Below the pieces are notes generated by a model. That model saw only the letters and a program-made list of their open reading frames with translations. It was not told where the DNA came from and did no database searches. Made by a program: the position numbers and the translations under genes. Below, piece by piece: positions 11,752 to 22,384 of a stretch of 64,000 nt of DNA; the stretch's first letter is position 1, and every line of letters starts with the position of its first letter. Source of the DNA: Pseudopyrenochaeta lycopersici (lineage: Eukaryota; Ascomycota; Dothideomycetes; Pleosporales; Pseudopyrenochaetaceae); the NCBI GenBank assembly GCA_003313425.1, contig NHZP01000054.1, positions 186,001 through 250,000 of the forward strand, read 5' to 3'.

Positions 11752-12668
11752 ATGTTATCGAAAGCGATCCTGCTATCAGGCTTCACTGCAGCTGCGGTTG
11801 CGTTTGTTGTTCTGATAGCTAAGACGCAATCAGAACGAAACGCCAAGACCGGCATACTCACACTAAGTGTAAGAAGCAGCCATGTATTCTAACAGCATGC
11901 TCACTGACGAATGATTCCCAACAGCTGAACACAACAAGCTTCATACACGATGTTATCCCAGGCGCAGGCTTCCTCGGGCGCCGCGACATCCTCCAAGACA
12001 TCGAGAGCGCAGCTAAGAGCATTGCGAGTGGCGCGACAACGGCGGTTCCAGAGGCCGCTAGCCGGATCAAAAGCGCCGCAGGCTCTCTTGCCACTCCCAT
12101 TCGAGAAATAGAAGAGCATATCCCGAAAAATTGTTCAATAGGCACGCGGCAAGTGTGTGTCGGTTATTCATACAACACATCATGCTCTGGCCTGCCGCTG
12201 AATCTTTCTACTCTGGTATTAGGGATTCTTTCAGGCTTACCCGACTTGTTGGACGGTAATACTGAAGATGCGCTTCAAGATAAGGTAAGCCAACTTCAGC
12301 CTCTAGCAGACCGCCTTACAAAAGTCTCTGCATACCTTCGACAAGGGCTGGTCCTGGGCTCAGTACTTGTGGCAATTCTTGTTGTCATTTTCTTTTGCTC
12401 AGTCTTCGCCTCTCTGTTGAACATTGCAAGCGTTGTCCTTCGCCTTGGCGTTTGTTGGAGGGTGACAATTCTGGTGGTTTTAGGCTTGGCATGTTGCGCC
12501 CCCTTCATCCTGCTTGCAGCCTTATTTATGGTATTACAGACGAAGATGGAGGGGTTGCCGCCCTGGGTCGAGGTACACAGTGGCGAGGTCAGCAGATTAT
12601 GTTTCGGAGCACTCGGGTGCGCTGTGGTAATGACACTGCTTACTGCAATTACGCCAATTGCTACATAG
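11752..12668 (+). CDS. SUR7/PalI-like four-pass membrane protein
   Basis: Exon 1 is 11752-11868, intron 11869-11924 (gtaaga...caacag, 56 bp, phase 0), exon 2 11925-12668, giving 286 residues. An N-terminal hydrophobic segment (GFTAAAVAFVVLIA) is followed by a long extracytoplasmic-type region with a Cys-bearing stretch (CVGYSYNTSCSGLPLNL) and then three clear membrane segments near the C-terminus (VLGSVLVAILVVIFFC, VTILVVLGLACCAPFILL, FGALGCAVVMTLLTAI). This one-plus-three layout with a cysteine-bearing loop is typical of the SUR7/PalI family, which acts at cortical plasma-membrane domains or in pH sensing. Assignment rests on layout, not on a decisive motif. It appears intact and has its own TATA box. 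Confidence 0.72.
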
Positions 12669-12722
12669 ACGAATTGAGCCGAAGCGCGCAAAAGCCCAGA
12701 CTGCAGCTAGTGCAATAGCAGG

Positions 12723-13097
12723 TTGCGCGGGGTATGTGCTGAGAGTCATGCTTCTTCGAGTGCTATACACGGCTCAAATTTTCACAAACCTGAAGATACC
12801 TCGCCCTGCATCACCCACGGCCATACTACCACCGCCCCAACTAGTGTAGCCGGCTATGCTATAGCTACGGTCTCATCTGGCGTTGTCAATCTTACCAGAG
12901 ATTCGACTGCTAATCCATTCACATTCAATAACTCCACTGTAAACGCAACGACGGGCTCCCTTCCCCGGAGACCGTTTCCAACACAGGTGCCTACAGGTAT
13001 TAGTCTTTTCAGCAGCGAAGCTCTCTCGGGCAGGCACAGTGTTAGTAGGCTTCTTGGAGCCGCTTTGCTCCAAGCTAGTCTGATCTACCTACTGTAG
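12723..13097 (+). CDS. Possible tail of a GPI-anchored or secreted protein
   Basis: A 124-codon ORF with a Ser/Thr-rich middle, adjacent N-glycosylation sites (NNSTVNATTG) and a hydrophobic end (LLGAALLQASLIYLL) that would suit a GPI-anchor signal. It has no signal peptide of its own, so it would be the 3' part of a larger or decayed gene. Weak call. Confidence 0.25.
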   Translation: MRGVCAESHASSSAIHGSNFHKPEDTSPCITHGHTTTAPTSVAGYAIATVSSGVVNLTRDSTANPFTFNNSTVNATTGSLPRRPFPTQVPTGISLFSSEALSGRHSVSRLLGAALLQASLIYLL

Positions 13098-14043
13098 ACA
13101 TTTGAAAACGATAGACCTATAAGCGACAAGGCTTTGTAGCTAGAATAACAATCATTTTCGCAGTAGTATTAGTTTGCTGCTTCAGTACACCCGTGAAGAC
13201 CTCTGTCATTCATCAGTTTGAGATGGTTTAAGGCACTAAGTTACTCCACACAAGATATAGCGTCAAGAAATGTGTTTTCTAGCGGAGAGCAACGTCCCGC
13301 TAAGCGGCTGTCATCAGATAAGGGCGCAGCTCTGTGAACAGCCCTAAGTTACAACTTAACGTTAGAGGAGCCAGCGGACGCTGGAGGGAGATATATATCC
13401 AAGAGACAGTCCGAATGGTCTGACGAAGAAAGAGCAAGGCAGAATTCAAGGCACTATAAGCTAGAATTTGCCACTCTGTTGTCCCAGTTCTGGGCCAACT
13501 ATATCAAGCCAAGCGATTTTGAGAGTACTGCCCGATGACTTTTTGCAAAAGTGACCCAGTTCTGGACCACCTTAGATTCCTGGAACTCCTATCGTTCAGG
13601 CTCTTGATCGTCCATTGACCTGTCGTTCTTCTTCACCGGGTAATGACGCAAAAACATTATACGTGACATAAAAGTCCGTGCCAGCAAGACGGCAACCATG
13701 AATTGGGCGATCTGAAAGGTTTTCCTCCTTTTCCGCTCATAATTCCATGCAACTCCTCTGTATCAACCTTCCCCGGGAGGCACGCTTTGCTTATCTCCAA
13801 TTGCAGGTACAATCCACTGAGGGACAGCAGAAGAAAACTCATACCGTGTAACGGGCTAGGCCAGTGCTCGAGGCTGCGCCATCGTGCACGGATGTACACT
13901 CGTGTGGCACCCAATTCTCCTCTTTTCTTCCTATCTTGGTTGTAGATAGCATCTGTACTAGATAGCTGGAATCCAGTTACTAGAGACCGCTCACATACCG
14001 AACCAAGGGGCTACGCCGTCGAAGGACAGATGATTATGTTAGG
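13098..14043. other. Spacer before the Copia ORF; no 5' LTR found
   Basis: I searched this stretch for a copy of the DNA that follows the Copia ORF (20305-20500) and found none, nor a clear tRNA primer-binding site. Short ORFs only. Confidence 0.5.
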
Positions 14044-17000
14044 ATGACGCCACCGAGGCATCCATATCGGTGGCCGCTGTCCAGACTCTGGAAGAACATG
14101 GCTGCGGAAAAGACTAAGCCCTCACGATCGCCAGCAGATTCGAGTATGGTGGTCCTCCGGGATGGCCAGGAAAATTACCTTGCATGGAAGCGCGACCTGA
14201 AGTTCATCGCCGAGGCAAATAATGTCTGGAATATCCTTACCGGAGAAGAGACTATCCAAGACAAGCCAACGCGACCAACCCTCTCTGGGGTTTCGACTCA
14301 AGCCAAACCAGGCAAGAAGTCGAACGCCAAAGACGCTGACCCAATCGGCAGCAGTGTGGATGCTCAGACAAGCGATCAGCTGAGTCTGATCATCCAGTTC
14401 TACAAGCTCGATCTTGACGAATACGAAAAACAGCAGAAACGTCTTCGATATGCACGAGGCCTCCTCTCCACCACCATCAACACAGCCCTTCGAGGATGCA
14501 TCAAGGATGAAGAGAATCCACAGCTGGCAATGGAGAAGCTCAAGGGACTCTGCAAGATGAATGACGCTCGCGCCCTGGACATGACTCTAGGAAAAATCGA
14601 ACAACTCAAGTTCAAGGGATCAGTATCTGATCTTATCAACACTCTCAAAACCCTGCAACAAGACATCATCGACCTCGAGGGCACTTTCAGTGACGAACAA
14701 CTCATGTCAAAGGTCGTACGCTCCCTGCCGAACCGTTTCAACAGATTCCTAGATACCTGGAACCTCTTGGCTGGAACAGCTGCTCTTCCACGCGACCTGG
14801 TAACTCTTCACGGACATCTTCTAGGAGTGGAGGCACAGCTGGCATCAGAAAAGGATAACAAAGAGAGTGATGCAAAGAACAAGGGAAGAGAGAGAAAAGA
14901 CCGGCAACTCTGTGAAGGATGCAACAAGTGGGGCACCCACAACGAATCAGAATGCTGGATCGCGCACCCCGAATTCAGGGAGAACAAATTCAACAAACAC
15001 GAGGAAACCTCGAAACAGTTCAAAGGACAGGTTAATACCGTCAAAAATACGGGATCCAAGGATCACCACAAACCTCAGTCGCGACATGATCCCAAGCACC
15101 CAGGCAGAATTGTGGCCACTGCCATGCTCCACCGCAGCAAATGGGAGGCAACATGTGCAAATGCCGGATCAAGCGACAAGATAACGAACCTGGACAAACA
15201 TACCTCCATGAAGGACGAAGCCAAAGTCCCGGAATACAACAATCCAGGTGACTCTCTGTATCCAGGAAGGCCACGACTCATGGATGGTCTCAATCCACAA
15301 ACGATGATGCTGCTCAAGGATGACGCAGTGGAACGAAGCTCCAAATGGATTGTTGACTCAGGTGCAAATGTCTGCATTGCAAATGACAAAGCATGGTTTT
15401 CTGAATTCCAGAAAATCACATACACCGTTGGAACTGCAAATAACGGTGGCCTGCATATCGAAGGAGCTGGAACTGTACTTCTCCAGCTAACTACCGATGG
15501 AAATGAACCAGTCGAACTAGAGCTGCACAATGTGGCCTATGCTCAGGACGCCAGATGCAACATTCTGTCACTCTCTTGGATCGCTGAAAGGGCAAAACTC
15601 ACAGGAGTCTGGGGAATCAAAGGAATATCCATCAGAACTGCTGAAGGTTTTGAAATTGGCCATGCCAGCCTGATTGATGGACTCTTTCACCTACAAATCG
15701 ACCCACCGGAACACCCAAATGACCTCCAACCGAGTCAAGGGGAACCAATCTTACTACAAGCGAACAGCACAAGAGATGCTGAAGCAGTGGGAGAAGACTC
15801 TACGCGAACTCCGGACCAACAACTCCCACCAGGAGTTCAGCCACCTTTCGTTGTGTCTCTACTTGATTACGACGACCCAGTCTGGAAATGGCACAGAAGA
15901 ATGGGACACCTCAGCGTTCAGAGCTTGAGGGCTCTCCTCAAAGTAAGCAATGGCATTGATCTGACTGACAAACAATTACGGGCAAAATTGGGTACCATCT
16001 GTCCTGTCTGCGCTACCACCAGAGCAGTAAACAGAATCCCTAGAGATCCGGCAACTCGACGAGCCACGAATCCAGGAGAAATAATGCACGCAGATGCCTG
16101 GGGACCATATCCCATTGGCGCGTGGGATGGCACCATATATATTTTGGCCATAACCGATGATGCAACTCGTTTCACCTGGTCAGCAAGATATGCAACCAAG
16201 GACAAGATTCCGGAAGTTTTCCGACATCTTCATCGGACTATTGAAAAACGGAACAACATGACAATTCGCGCATACCGGCTCGACAACGAATTTCCACTAT
16301 ATGGAGAACTTCGAGACTGGTTCCAGCGACATGCAATCTCTCTGGAAAACTCAGTACCCTACACGCACCATATGAACGGTGTTGCGGAAAGAGGTTTCCG
16401 TACAGACAGAGAACGAGCTTCAGCAATGCTGCAAGAAGCAACAAACAGCGTCTCATCAACAATTTCCAAGATACTTGGTACACGCACAGAAGAAGCAATG
16501 AGGAACGTTTCCCTATCAGAAACACTGTGGGTTGAAGCTTTCTCACATGCAATCTGGATCAAAAATAGATCACCATCACGGGCCCTCGAGGGGAAAATAA
16601 CGCCGTGGGAGGCATTCTACAAACTCAAACCAAACCTCGACATCGAACGGATCTTCGGCAGTCGGGTCTATGTCACCTATCCACCAGAGCATAGACAGAA
16701 AACCCTTCTCCAACCACGAGGATGGATTGGGTACTTCGTTGGTTTCGAAACTGAAGCCGTACTGAGAGTTTGGCACCCAGATAAGAAACGCGTCGTACGC
16801 ATTACTGCACCACGTGTCGACGATGGCCAAGGCCAGACCGACGACCATGACGGCGAAACCCTCTCCAATCGAATTCCAATCGGTGACATAACTTTGGATG
16901 ACGATGCTTCAGACAACGAGTCGATCCTGGAAACAACCTCCCAACCCCACGCAAGTAGCCCAGGGAGTTTTCCTAATTCTACACAAACCGGTCCAGAAGT

Positions 17001-20000
17001 CCCTCGCTACTCAACCCGAAGTGTTTCCAAAACCTCTCCCTACTTCGCACAGATTGGTCACAATACTGTGCGCCACCCTGAGGAAGACAGTAACGACCAG
17101 GTACATCCATATTCAGACAGTCTATCTGAGACCCAAAGCCAGTCTTCAAGTACTTTTTCAGACATCGAACCAGACAATAACCAAGAAGAAGCACGCGAAA
17201 TGGGCCCCATACATAAAGCGTTTTCAGAAGCTGGCATTGACTATGATACATGGGACGATGCTTACGCCGTTTACGACTCCCGAAATAGAATTATGCCGCA
17301 AGTGAACATACTCACCAGGCAAGGCACATACTTCTCTAATGGTAGCACTCATGTGCGACATGTAAAACCAAGCGCATCACTGAAGAAAAGGAAAAGATGC
17401 CCCCGAGGTCAACCGTCACAAGACAAGTGCGAACGCTGTCGTAAGAACGGTCATGTTTGTAAACGATCCGATCCTACCTCGAGATGCGATCACTGCAACA
17501 CATGCGGCCTCATCTGCTCTTTTGCGCCGGATGACGACAGGCGAAAGGGACAACCACCACAAGACAAATGTGACCAATGTCGACAAGTAAGAGCCGTCTG
17601 TAGACGATCCAATCCCCACTCCAGATGCGATAAGTGCCAGTCGGTGAGCCGAGTTTGCTCTTTCGTGCCCGAGGACAACAAGGTACCAAGATGGTCAGAC
17701 ACATATCTTCCACCGGAGAAGAAATGCTACGCATGTACCAAAGAACGCCGCCGGTGCTACCTTACAGAGGGCCCCAAGACTTGCAGGAACTGCCCGATGA
17801 GAGGGTACAAATGCTCCTTCAGTGGAAATGTCCCACGGGGTACACAGGACCCAAAGGACAAATGCAAGCAGTGCAGGAAGACGAAGAGATGGTGTGAGGG
17901 GGGCTCAGCAGAGACAAGATGCATTCCCTGCCAAAAGGGCAGATTCAGGTGCTCCATGCTGGCTCCTCTAAACGATCCGGAATGTGTTGCCTGTCAGGGG
18001 AGCCGAAGATGGGGAAATGCCAGAAGATGTCAGGCAATACCATGCCTACACTGTCGAACGTCCGGAAGGACATCCTGCAGTTTCCGTGTCAATCCGAATA
18101 CTGCGGTGTATCACCCAATACTGCAGAACCTTCACCCCAAATCAATGTGGCACAGAATTCATGATCTTGGTATTCAGCATGAGTGCTGTGCCCGCTGCGC
18201 CGAACTTGGCCAAGACATTGACGCCATCTTTCATCCGGACTACGAGTTCCCATGCAACATATGTATCGCAAGGCAGGAGCTCCTTGGAACGAAGGAAGGC
18301 GCGACGTGTCTCCAGTCTAATGATGATGGAGGATATAAACGTTATTTCTTTCGTGGCATTCCGCGGGGCCCTCCACCGCAACGTCTGAGATCACCGCCAC
18401 CAATGACAGAGGCAGGCACGACGATGGGGGAAGACGAAGAAGATTGGCAAACGCTGGATGACTCCCTTGACGAAGATCTCGAAATCCAGGATAGCGAAGT
18501 GCTCATCGACCCTGCGCTGTTGGAGCCACAAGCCAATCTCGTCATTGCATCCTGCCTCAAGAAAGGAAATCATTCTCTGTCGCCTTTGCGTCTCCACAGT
18601 AGCTCAACAACCTCCACGTTTTCGTCGCCCGTCTCCCTTCGGGAAACGGCCGACAAGGGGAAGATTACCATGGAGGAAGCCAGTAGGCCAACCATCTGTA
18701 TGATGTCGGTCTCAGCCAACTCACTTGGTCCTGAACCACACAACAGGAAGACTGCCTTGGCCTCCACTGAATGGAATCAGTGGGAGCAAGCCATGCAAGA
18801 AGAGTACAACAGCTTGCTGGAAAACAAGACATGGGAAGTGGTGGATCGACCGACAAACCGCAAAGTACTCACCGGTCGGTGGGTCTTCAAGCGGAAACTT
18901 GGCTCAGATGGAGAAGTTGCTCGACACAAGGCAAGATTTGTCGTGCGAGGCTTCTCACAGATATATGGCCTTGATTTCGATGAAACATACGCCTCTGTCG
19001 TTAAGTCAGCACCTTACCGAATACTCTTTGCACTTCAAGCTCGATATGGCTGGAAGTGCCACCAAATGGATATCAAGACAGCATTTCTCAATGGCGACCT
19101 TGAACACGAAATCTTCGTCGAACCACCGGAAGGCTATCCTGAAGCAAGCAATCATGTTCTTAAATTGTGCAAGTCCTTGTACGGACTAAAGCAGGCACCG
19201 AGACAGTGGTACTTCAAACTCAGGGCTTTCCTCGAAGAAAATGGGTGGAGAGTCTCAAACTTTGATCCTTCAGTCTTCATCAAAGACGACGAGAACCTGA
19301 TCATGGAAGTTTATGTCGACGACATTAACATCTTCGGCCAAAATGAAGATCGTATCATAGCCATGAAACGTCAATTGGCTTCACGCTTTAACATGACAGA
19401 CCTTGGCCTCTGTGCTTACTACCTGGGGATGCACGTACATCAAGAGGCCAATGGCGATGTTCACCTGCATCAGGAATCATACATCCAGCAGATCCTCAAT
19501 CGCTATGGATTGCAGGACATTCACCCACGAAAGACGCCCATGCGAACAAGCCCGAAACTAACCAAATATGATGGTCCACCAAGAGCTCTTGACTTCCAAA
19601 GGCGATACCAATCAAAAGTTGGAGCACTCAACTACGCAATGGTGGTCACGCGGCCGGACATTGCAGAAGCAGTGGGAGTTGTCTCCAGATTCTGTGCAAA
19701 CCCAACCGAAGAGCATATGAAAGCCGTCGATGATATCTATGCGTATCTCAAATATACACCCAACCTCGGACTTCATTTCAAAAGGAACTGTGCAGATCGA
19801 GAACTGCATGCATATGTTGATGCCGACTGGGCCGGATGTCCAGACACTCGACGTTCTACTACCGGCTACGTTGTCAAACTTGCAGGGAGCCCTGTATCAT
19901 GGTCGTCCAGAAGACAAAGGACTGTGGCAATGTCAACCTGCGAAGCTGAATACGTGGCTGGATATAAGGCCACTCAAGAGATCATCTGGATCCAAAATAT

Positions 20001-20304
20001 GATCAACGACCTTCGCATCAAAGCCCTGGAAGCCACATCAACTCCGCTTCTGATTGACAACAATGCTGAACTTAAGCTGACTCGTAATCCTGAGTTACAT
20101 GACCGCACAAAGCACATTGAACTGAAATATCATTTTCTGCGAGAAATGACGCTCAGTGGGAGAATCAATACTCAAAGGGTCAGCACCAAGGAAAATCTGG
20201 CTGATCTCCTCACGAAGCCGCTCCCCAGGGATGCTCATGAGAATCTGGTGAATGGACTTGGGATGGACAAGAGCTCCTGTATTGGACTCGCCACCTGCAG
20301 TTAG
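14044..20304 (+). CDS. Copia Gag-Pol polyprotein with inserted Zn2Cys6 array
   Basis: 2086 codons, about 600 more than usual for Copia. An ATG at 14098 (MAAEKTKPS) may be the natural start. Gag occupies roughly the first 330 residues with one knuckle at C290 (CEGCNKWGTHNESECW). The protease motif WIVDSGAN has its Asp at residue 438. The pre-integrase HHCC motif (WHRRMGHLS ... CPVC) is followed by integrase with acidic residues in HADAWGPYP, YRLDNEFP and NGVAERGF. Residues 1129-1350 hold the Zn2Cys6 array (separate entry). RT begins near WVFKRKLG and has YVDD at 1757-1760; RNase H shows YVDADWAG and TCEAEYVA. All catalytic motifs look intact, so the protein could be functional even though the 5' LTR is missing. 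Confidence 0.93.
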   Translation: MTPPRHPYRWPLSRLWKNMAAEKTKPSRSPADSSMVVLRDGQENYLAWKRDLKFIAEANNVWNILTGEETIQDKPTRPTLSGVSTQAKPGKKSNAKDADPIGSSVDAQTSDQLSLIIQFYKLDLDEYEKQQKRLRYARGLLSTTINTALRGCIKDEENPQLAMEKLKGLCKMNDARALDMTLGKIEQLKFKGSVSDLINTLKTLQQDIIDLEGTFSDEQLMSKVVRSLPNRFNRFLDTWNLLAGTAALPRDLVTLHGHLLGVEAQLASEKDNKESDAKNKGRERKDRQLCEGCNKWGTHNESECWIAHPEFRENKFNKHEETSKQFKGQVNTVKNTGSKDHHKPQSRHDPKHPGRIVATAMLHRSKWEATCANAGSSDKITNLDKHTSMKDEAKVPEYNNPGDSLYPGRPRLMDGLNPQTMMLLKDDAVERSSKWIVDSGANVCIANDKAWFSEFQKITYTVGTANNGGLHIEGAGTVLLQLTTDGNEPVELELHNVAYAQDARCNILSLSWIAERAKLTGVWGIKGISIRTAEGFEIGHASLIDGLFHLQIDPPEHPNDLQPSQGEPILLQANSTRDAEAVGEDSTRTPDQQLPPGVQPPFVVSLLDYDDPVWKWHRRMGHLSVQSLRALLKVSNGIDLTDKQLRAKLGTICPVCATTRAVNRIPRDPATRRATNPGEIMHADAWGPYPIGAWDGTIYILAITDDATRFTWSARYATKDKIPEVFRHLHRTIEKRNNMTIRAYRLDNEFPLYGELRDWFQRHAISLENSVPYTHHMNGVAERGFRTDRERASAMLQEATNSVSSTISKILGTRTEEAMRNVSLSETLWVEAFSHAIWIKNRSPSRALEGKITPWEAFYKLKPNLDIERIFGSRVYVTYPPEHRQKTLLQPRGWIGYFVGFETEAVLRVWHPDKKRVVRITAPRVDDGQGQTDDHDGETLSNRIPIGDITLDDDASDNESILETTSQPHASSPGSFPNSTQTGPEVPRYSTRSVSKTSPYFAQIGHNTVRHPEEDSNDQVHPYSDSLSETQSQSSSTFSDIEPDNNQEEAREMGPIHKAFSEAGIDYDTWDDAYAVYDSRNRIMPQVNILTRQGTYFSNGSTHVRHVKPSASLKKRKRCPRGQPSQDKCERCRKNGHVCKRSDPTSRCDHCNTCGLICSFAPDDDRRKGQPPQDKCDQCRQVRAVCRRSNPHSRCDKCQSVSRVCSFVPEDNKVPRWSDTYLPPEKKCYACTKERRRCYLTEGPKTCRNCPMRGYKCSFSGNVPRGTQDPKDKCKQCRKTKRWCEGGSAETRCIPCQKGRFRCSMLAPLNDPECVACQGSRRWGNARRCQAIPCLHCRTSGRTSCSFRVNPNTAVYHPILQNLHPKSMWHRIHDLGIQHECCARCAELGQDIDAIFHPDYEFPCNICIARQELLGTKEGATCLQSNDDGGYKRYFFRGIPRGPPPQRLRSPPPMTEAGTTMGEDEEDWQTLDDSLDEDLEIQDSEVLIDPALLEPQANLVIASCLKKGNHSLSPLRLHSSSTTSTFSSPVSLRETADKGKITMEEASRPTICMMSVSANSLGPEPHNRKTALASTEWNQWEQAMQEEYNSLLENKTWEVVDRPTNRKVLTGRWVFKRKLGSDGEVARHKARFVVRGFSQIYGLDFDETYASVVKSAPYRILFALQARYGWKCHQMDIKTAFLNGDLEHEIFVEPPEGYPEASNHVLKLCKSLYGLKQAPRQWYFKLRAFLEENGWRVSNFDPSVFIKDDENLIMEVYVDDINIFGQNEDRIIAMKRQLASRFNMTDLGLCAYYLGMHVHQEANGDVHLHQESYIQQILNRYGLQDIHPRKTPMRTSPKLTKYDGPPRALDFQRRYQSKVGALNYAMVVTRPDIAEAVGVVSRFCANPTEEHMKAVDDIYAYLKYTPNLGLHFKRNCADRELHAYVDADWAGCPDTRRSTTGYVVKLAGSPVSWSSRRQRTVAMSTCEAEYVAGYKATQEIIWIQNMINDLRIKALEATSTPLLIDNNAELKLTRNPELHDRTKHIELKYHFLREMTLSGRINTQRVSTKENLADLLTKPLPRDAHENLVNGLGMDKSSCIGLATCS
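17428..18096 (+). other. Tandem Zn2Cys6 cluster array inside the Copia polyprotein
   Basis: Four consecutive units fit C-x2-C-x6-C-x8-C-x2-C-x6-C exactly, with first cysteines at residues 1129, 1176, 1228 and 1274. A fifth, starting at 1314 (ECVACQGSRRWG), has altered spacing, and a further Cys-rich stretch (CCARCAELG ... CNIC) follows. Each unit has the basic residues common in fungal binuclear clusters (KCERCRKNG, KCKQCRKTKRWC) and most end CSF. This spacing is the DNA-binding signature of Gal4-type regulators. Its place between integrase and RT corresponds to the integrase C-terminal extension, where other LTR elements keep targeting domains. A role in target choice is inference. Confidence 0.9.
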
Positions 20305-20504
20305 TGGGAGAGTTGTTTCTGAACAGCACATGACGAGGTGGCGTATGTGCCTATAGGCAAATACGCCACGATGGAGTCTGTGGCTTGTCTGCCTATGTAG
20401 ACGGGGACAGTCTACATGTATATAAGTACACACAAGCCCATAGGTCAATCTATACACTTGAAGAATCACATTTTCAACTCAAGGCTCCCCCTTATCACCA
20501 ACCC

Positions 20505-22384
20505 TATTCGCCTTCTTCAATGCAGACCTAGTGAACCAGCCGGTAGACACGAAGGGGGGAGCATCCGCATACATCGACGACTACTTCCGCTGGAGGGCCG
20601 GACCATCTGCGGAAGCGAACATCAAGAAGATCCAGGAAGAAGACATTCCACGCATTGAAGCATGGGCGAGGAGAACGGGCTCATGTTTCGCGACGGAGAA
20701 GACAGAGCTAATACACCTGACGAGGAAGAAGAAGGAGCTAGGTAAAGGGGAAATCACCATGAATGGACGAACCATAAAGGCATCTTCAACAGCAAAGCTG
20801 CTGGGAGTGATATTCGATCAAGAGCTGAGATGGAAACAGCATGTGCAGCAAGCGGTCAAGACTGCTACCACGACCGCTCTCGCCATGGGTGGCGTCAGAC
20901 ACCTTCGGCCGACCCAAATGAGACAACTGTACCAAGCATGCGTTACCCCAAGACTAGACTACGCGTCAACAATATGGCACAACCCCCAGAAAGACAAAGG
21001 ACATCTCAAGGTGCTTAGCTCGGTACAGAGAACAGCGCTGCTCAAGATACTTTCAGCGTTTAGAACAGTTGCTACTCAAACATTGGAAGTGGAGGCTTAC
21101 GTAACGCCAACAAGGCTTCGGCTTAAACAACGAGCACAGAATGTTATTACCAGCCTGTATACGCTTCCAGAAGGACATCCGATAAAGAACGTCCTAGAAC
21201 GGATGAAGAAGAGGTGCATACGGAAAGGGACATGCCCCAAGTTCCCGTTGGCAGAAGCTATCAAAACTATGGACCTAGACTATGCCCGAGACCTAGAGGA
21301 GATCGATCCTAGGCCTCTCGCGCCATGGAGGCCGCCTATCTTCGAAACAATTGACATCGGCGATAACGAGGGCGCAAAGCAGAAGATTATCGACCTCATG
21401 TCCGCGCCTGAAACGGTGGTCTTCTCCGATGCCTCAGGGAAGAAGAGCAACTTAGGCGCTGCAGCAGTTGTGCTAGACAGGCAGAACAAGATAAAAAGGT
21501 CATGGCAAACCAGCATCGGTCCAAATAAATACTGGTCTGTCCACGCTGCCGAGCTCATTGCAATCTATTACGCAATGGGTTCGGCTGAAAGCGAGCATAC
21601 GGTAGACCATAATGGATCACACCAAAACCGCAGAACCTTTACCATCGCAAGCGACAGCAAGTCGGCCTTGCAAGCTATAGCGAACCCGTCCAACAAGCCA
21701 GGTCAACGGATCGTGCGACGCATACTAAGTAGAGCGGAAAGCCTGCGAGCTCAAGGGATACTACTGCGCCTTTTATGGATACCCGCACACGAGGGAATCC
21801 CAGGAAACGAAGCAGCGGACAGGCTAGCGAAAGAAGCTATTGGTCCCGAGGAGGCACACGTGTTTCAACGTCTCTCCTCGTCACTAAAGAAGCTACACAG
21901 GGAGAAATTGCGAGAGGAATGGACAGCAGAATGGCAAGCCTCAGACAAAGGCAAACACCTTCGCCGGATTGACAATGGACTCCCATCTAAGCGCACGCAG
22001 AAGCTCTACGGTTCTCGGCAGAGAAACCGAGCATATCTACTAACACAACTCAGGACGGGACACTCGTGGCTAGCGGCACATGCCCAAATCTTCCGCTTCA
22101 GTGAGGAAGACAAGTGCGAATGTGGAGCGAGAGAAACGGTAGTACATGTGTTGGTGGATTGCCCGAAACTGAAAGAAATCAGGCAGCAGCTCCGGAGCAA
22201 GATAGGAGAGGCATTTAATAGCACCGCAGAAATGCTGGGAGGGGAACCCCAAGGACGAGTAAAAGGTACCTCGCGGAAGCGTCTGGAAGATTTACATCAA
22301 GGGCTCCAGGGCGGCCCCAGAACAGGGGTCGTAGGCAAGGTGATCATCACAGGCCATAACGAGGCTAAAATGTCGTGCATGTAG
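20505..22384 (+). pseudogene. 5'-truncated LINE ORF2 (RT end plus RNase H)
   Basis: The frame opens inside RT at LFAFFNADLVNQPVD and passes a YIDD-like AYIDDYFRW. It continues through the RT thumb (STAKLLGVIFDQELRWKQHV), an RNase H domain (VVFSDASGKKSNLGAAA, HAAELIAIYYAM, IASDSKSALQAI, LWIPAHEGIPGNEAADRLAK) and a C-terminal Cys-His motif (CECGARETVVHVLVDCP). Endonuclease and most of RT are missing. It is related to, but clearly different from, the full-length LINE at 27.1 kb. Its left edge abuts the Copia tail; no target duplication was found. Confidence 0.85.

Larger units (their letters stand above)
14044..20500 (+). mobile_element. Copia-type LTR retrotransposon, 5' LTR not seen
   Basis: One uninterrupted polyprotein ORF in the order gag, protease, integrase, RT, RNase H defines Copia (Pseudoviridae-like). 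After the stop at 20304 comes a purine-rich tract (gtgggagag) and then probable 3' LTR: a hairpin (gtggcgtat...atacgccac, 20339-20370) and a TATA-like tatataag near 20420. The right end is uncertain because a LINE fragment begins near 20505. No matching 5' LTR lies upstream, so the copy is probably truncated despite its open ORF. Confidence 0.85.
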
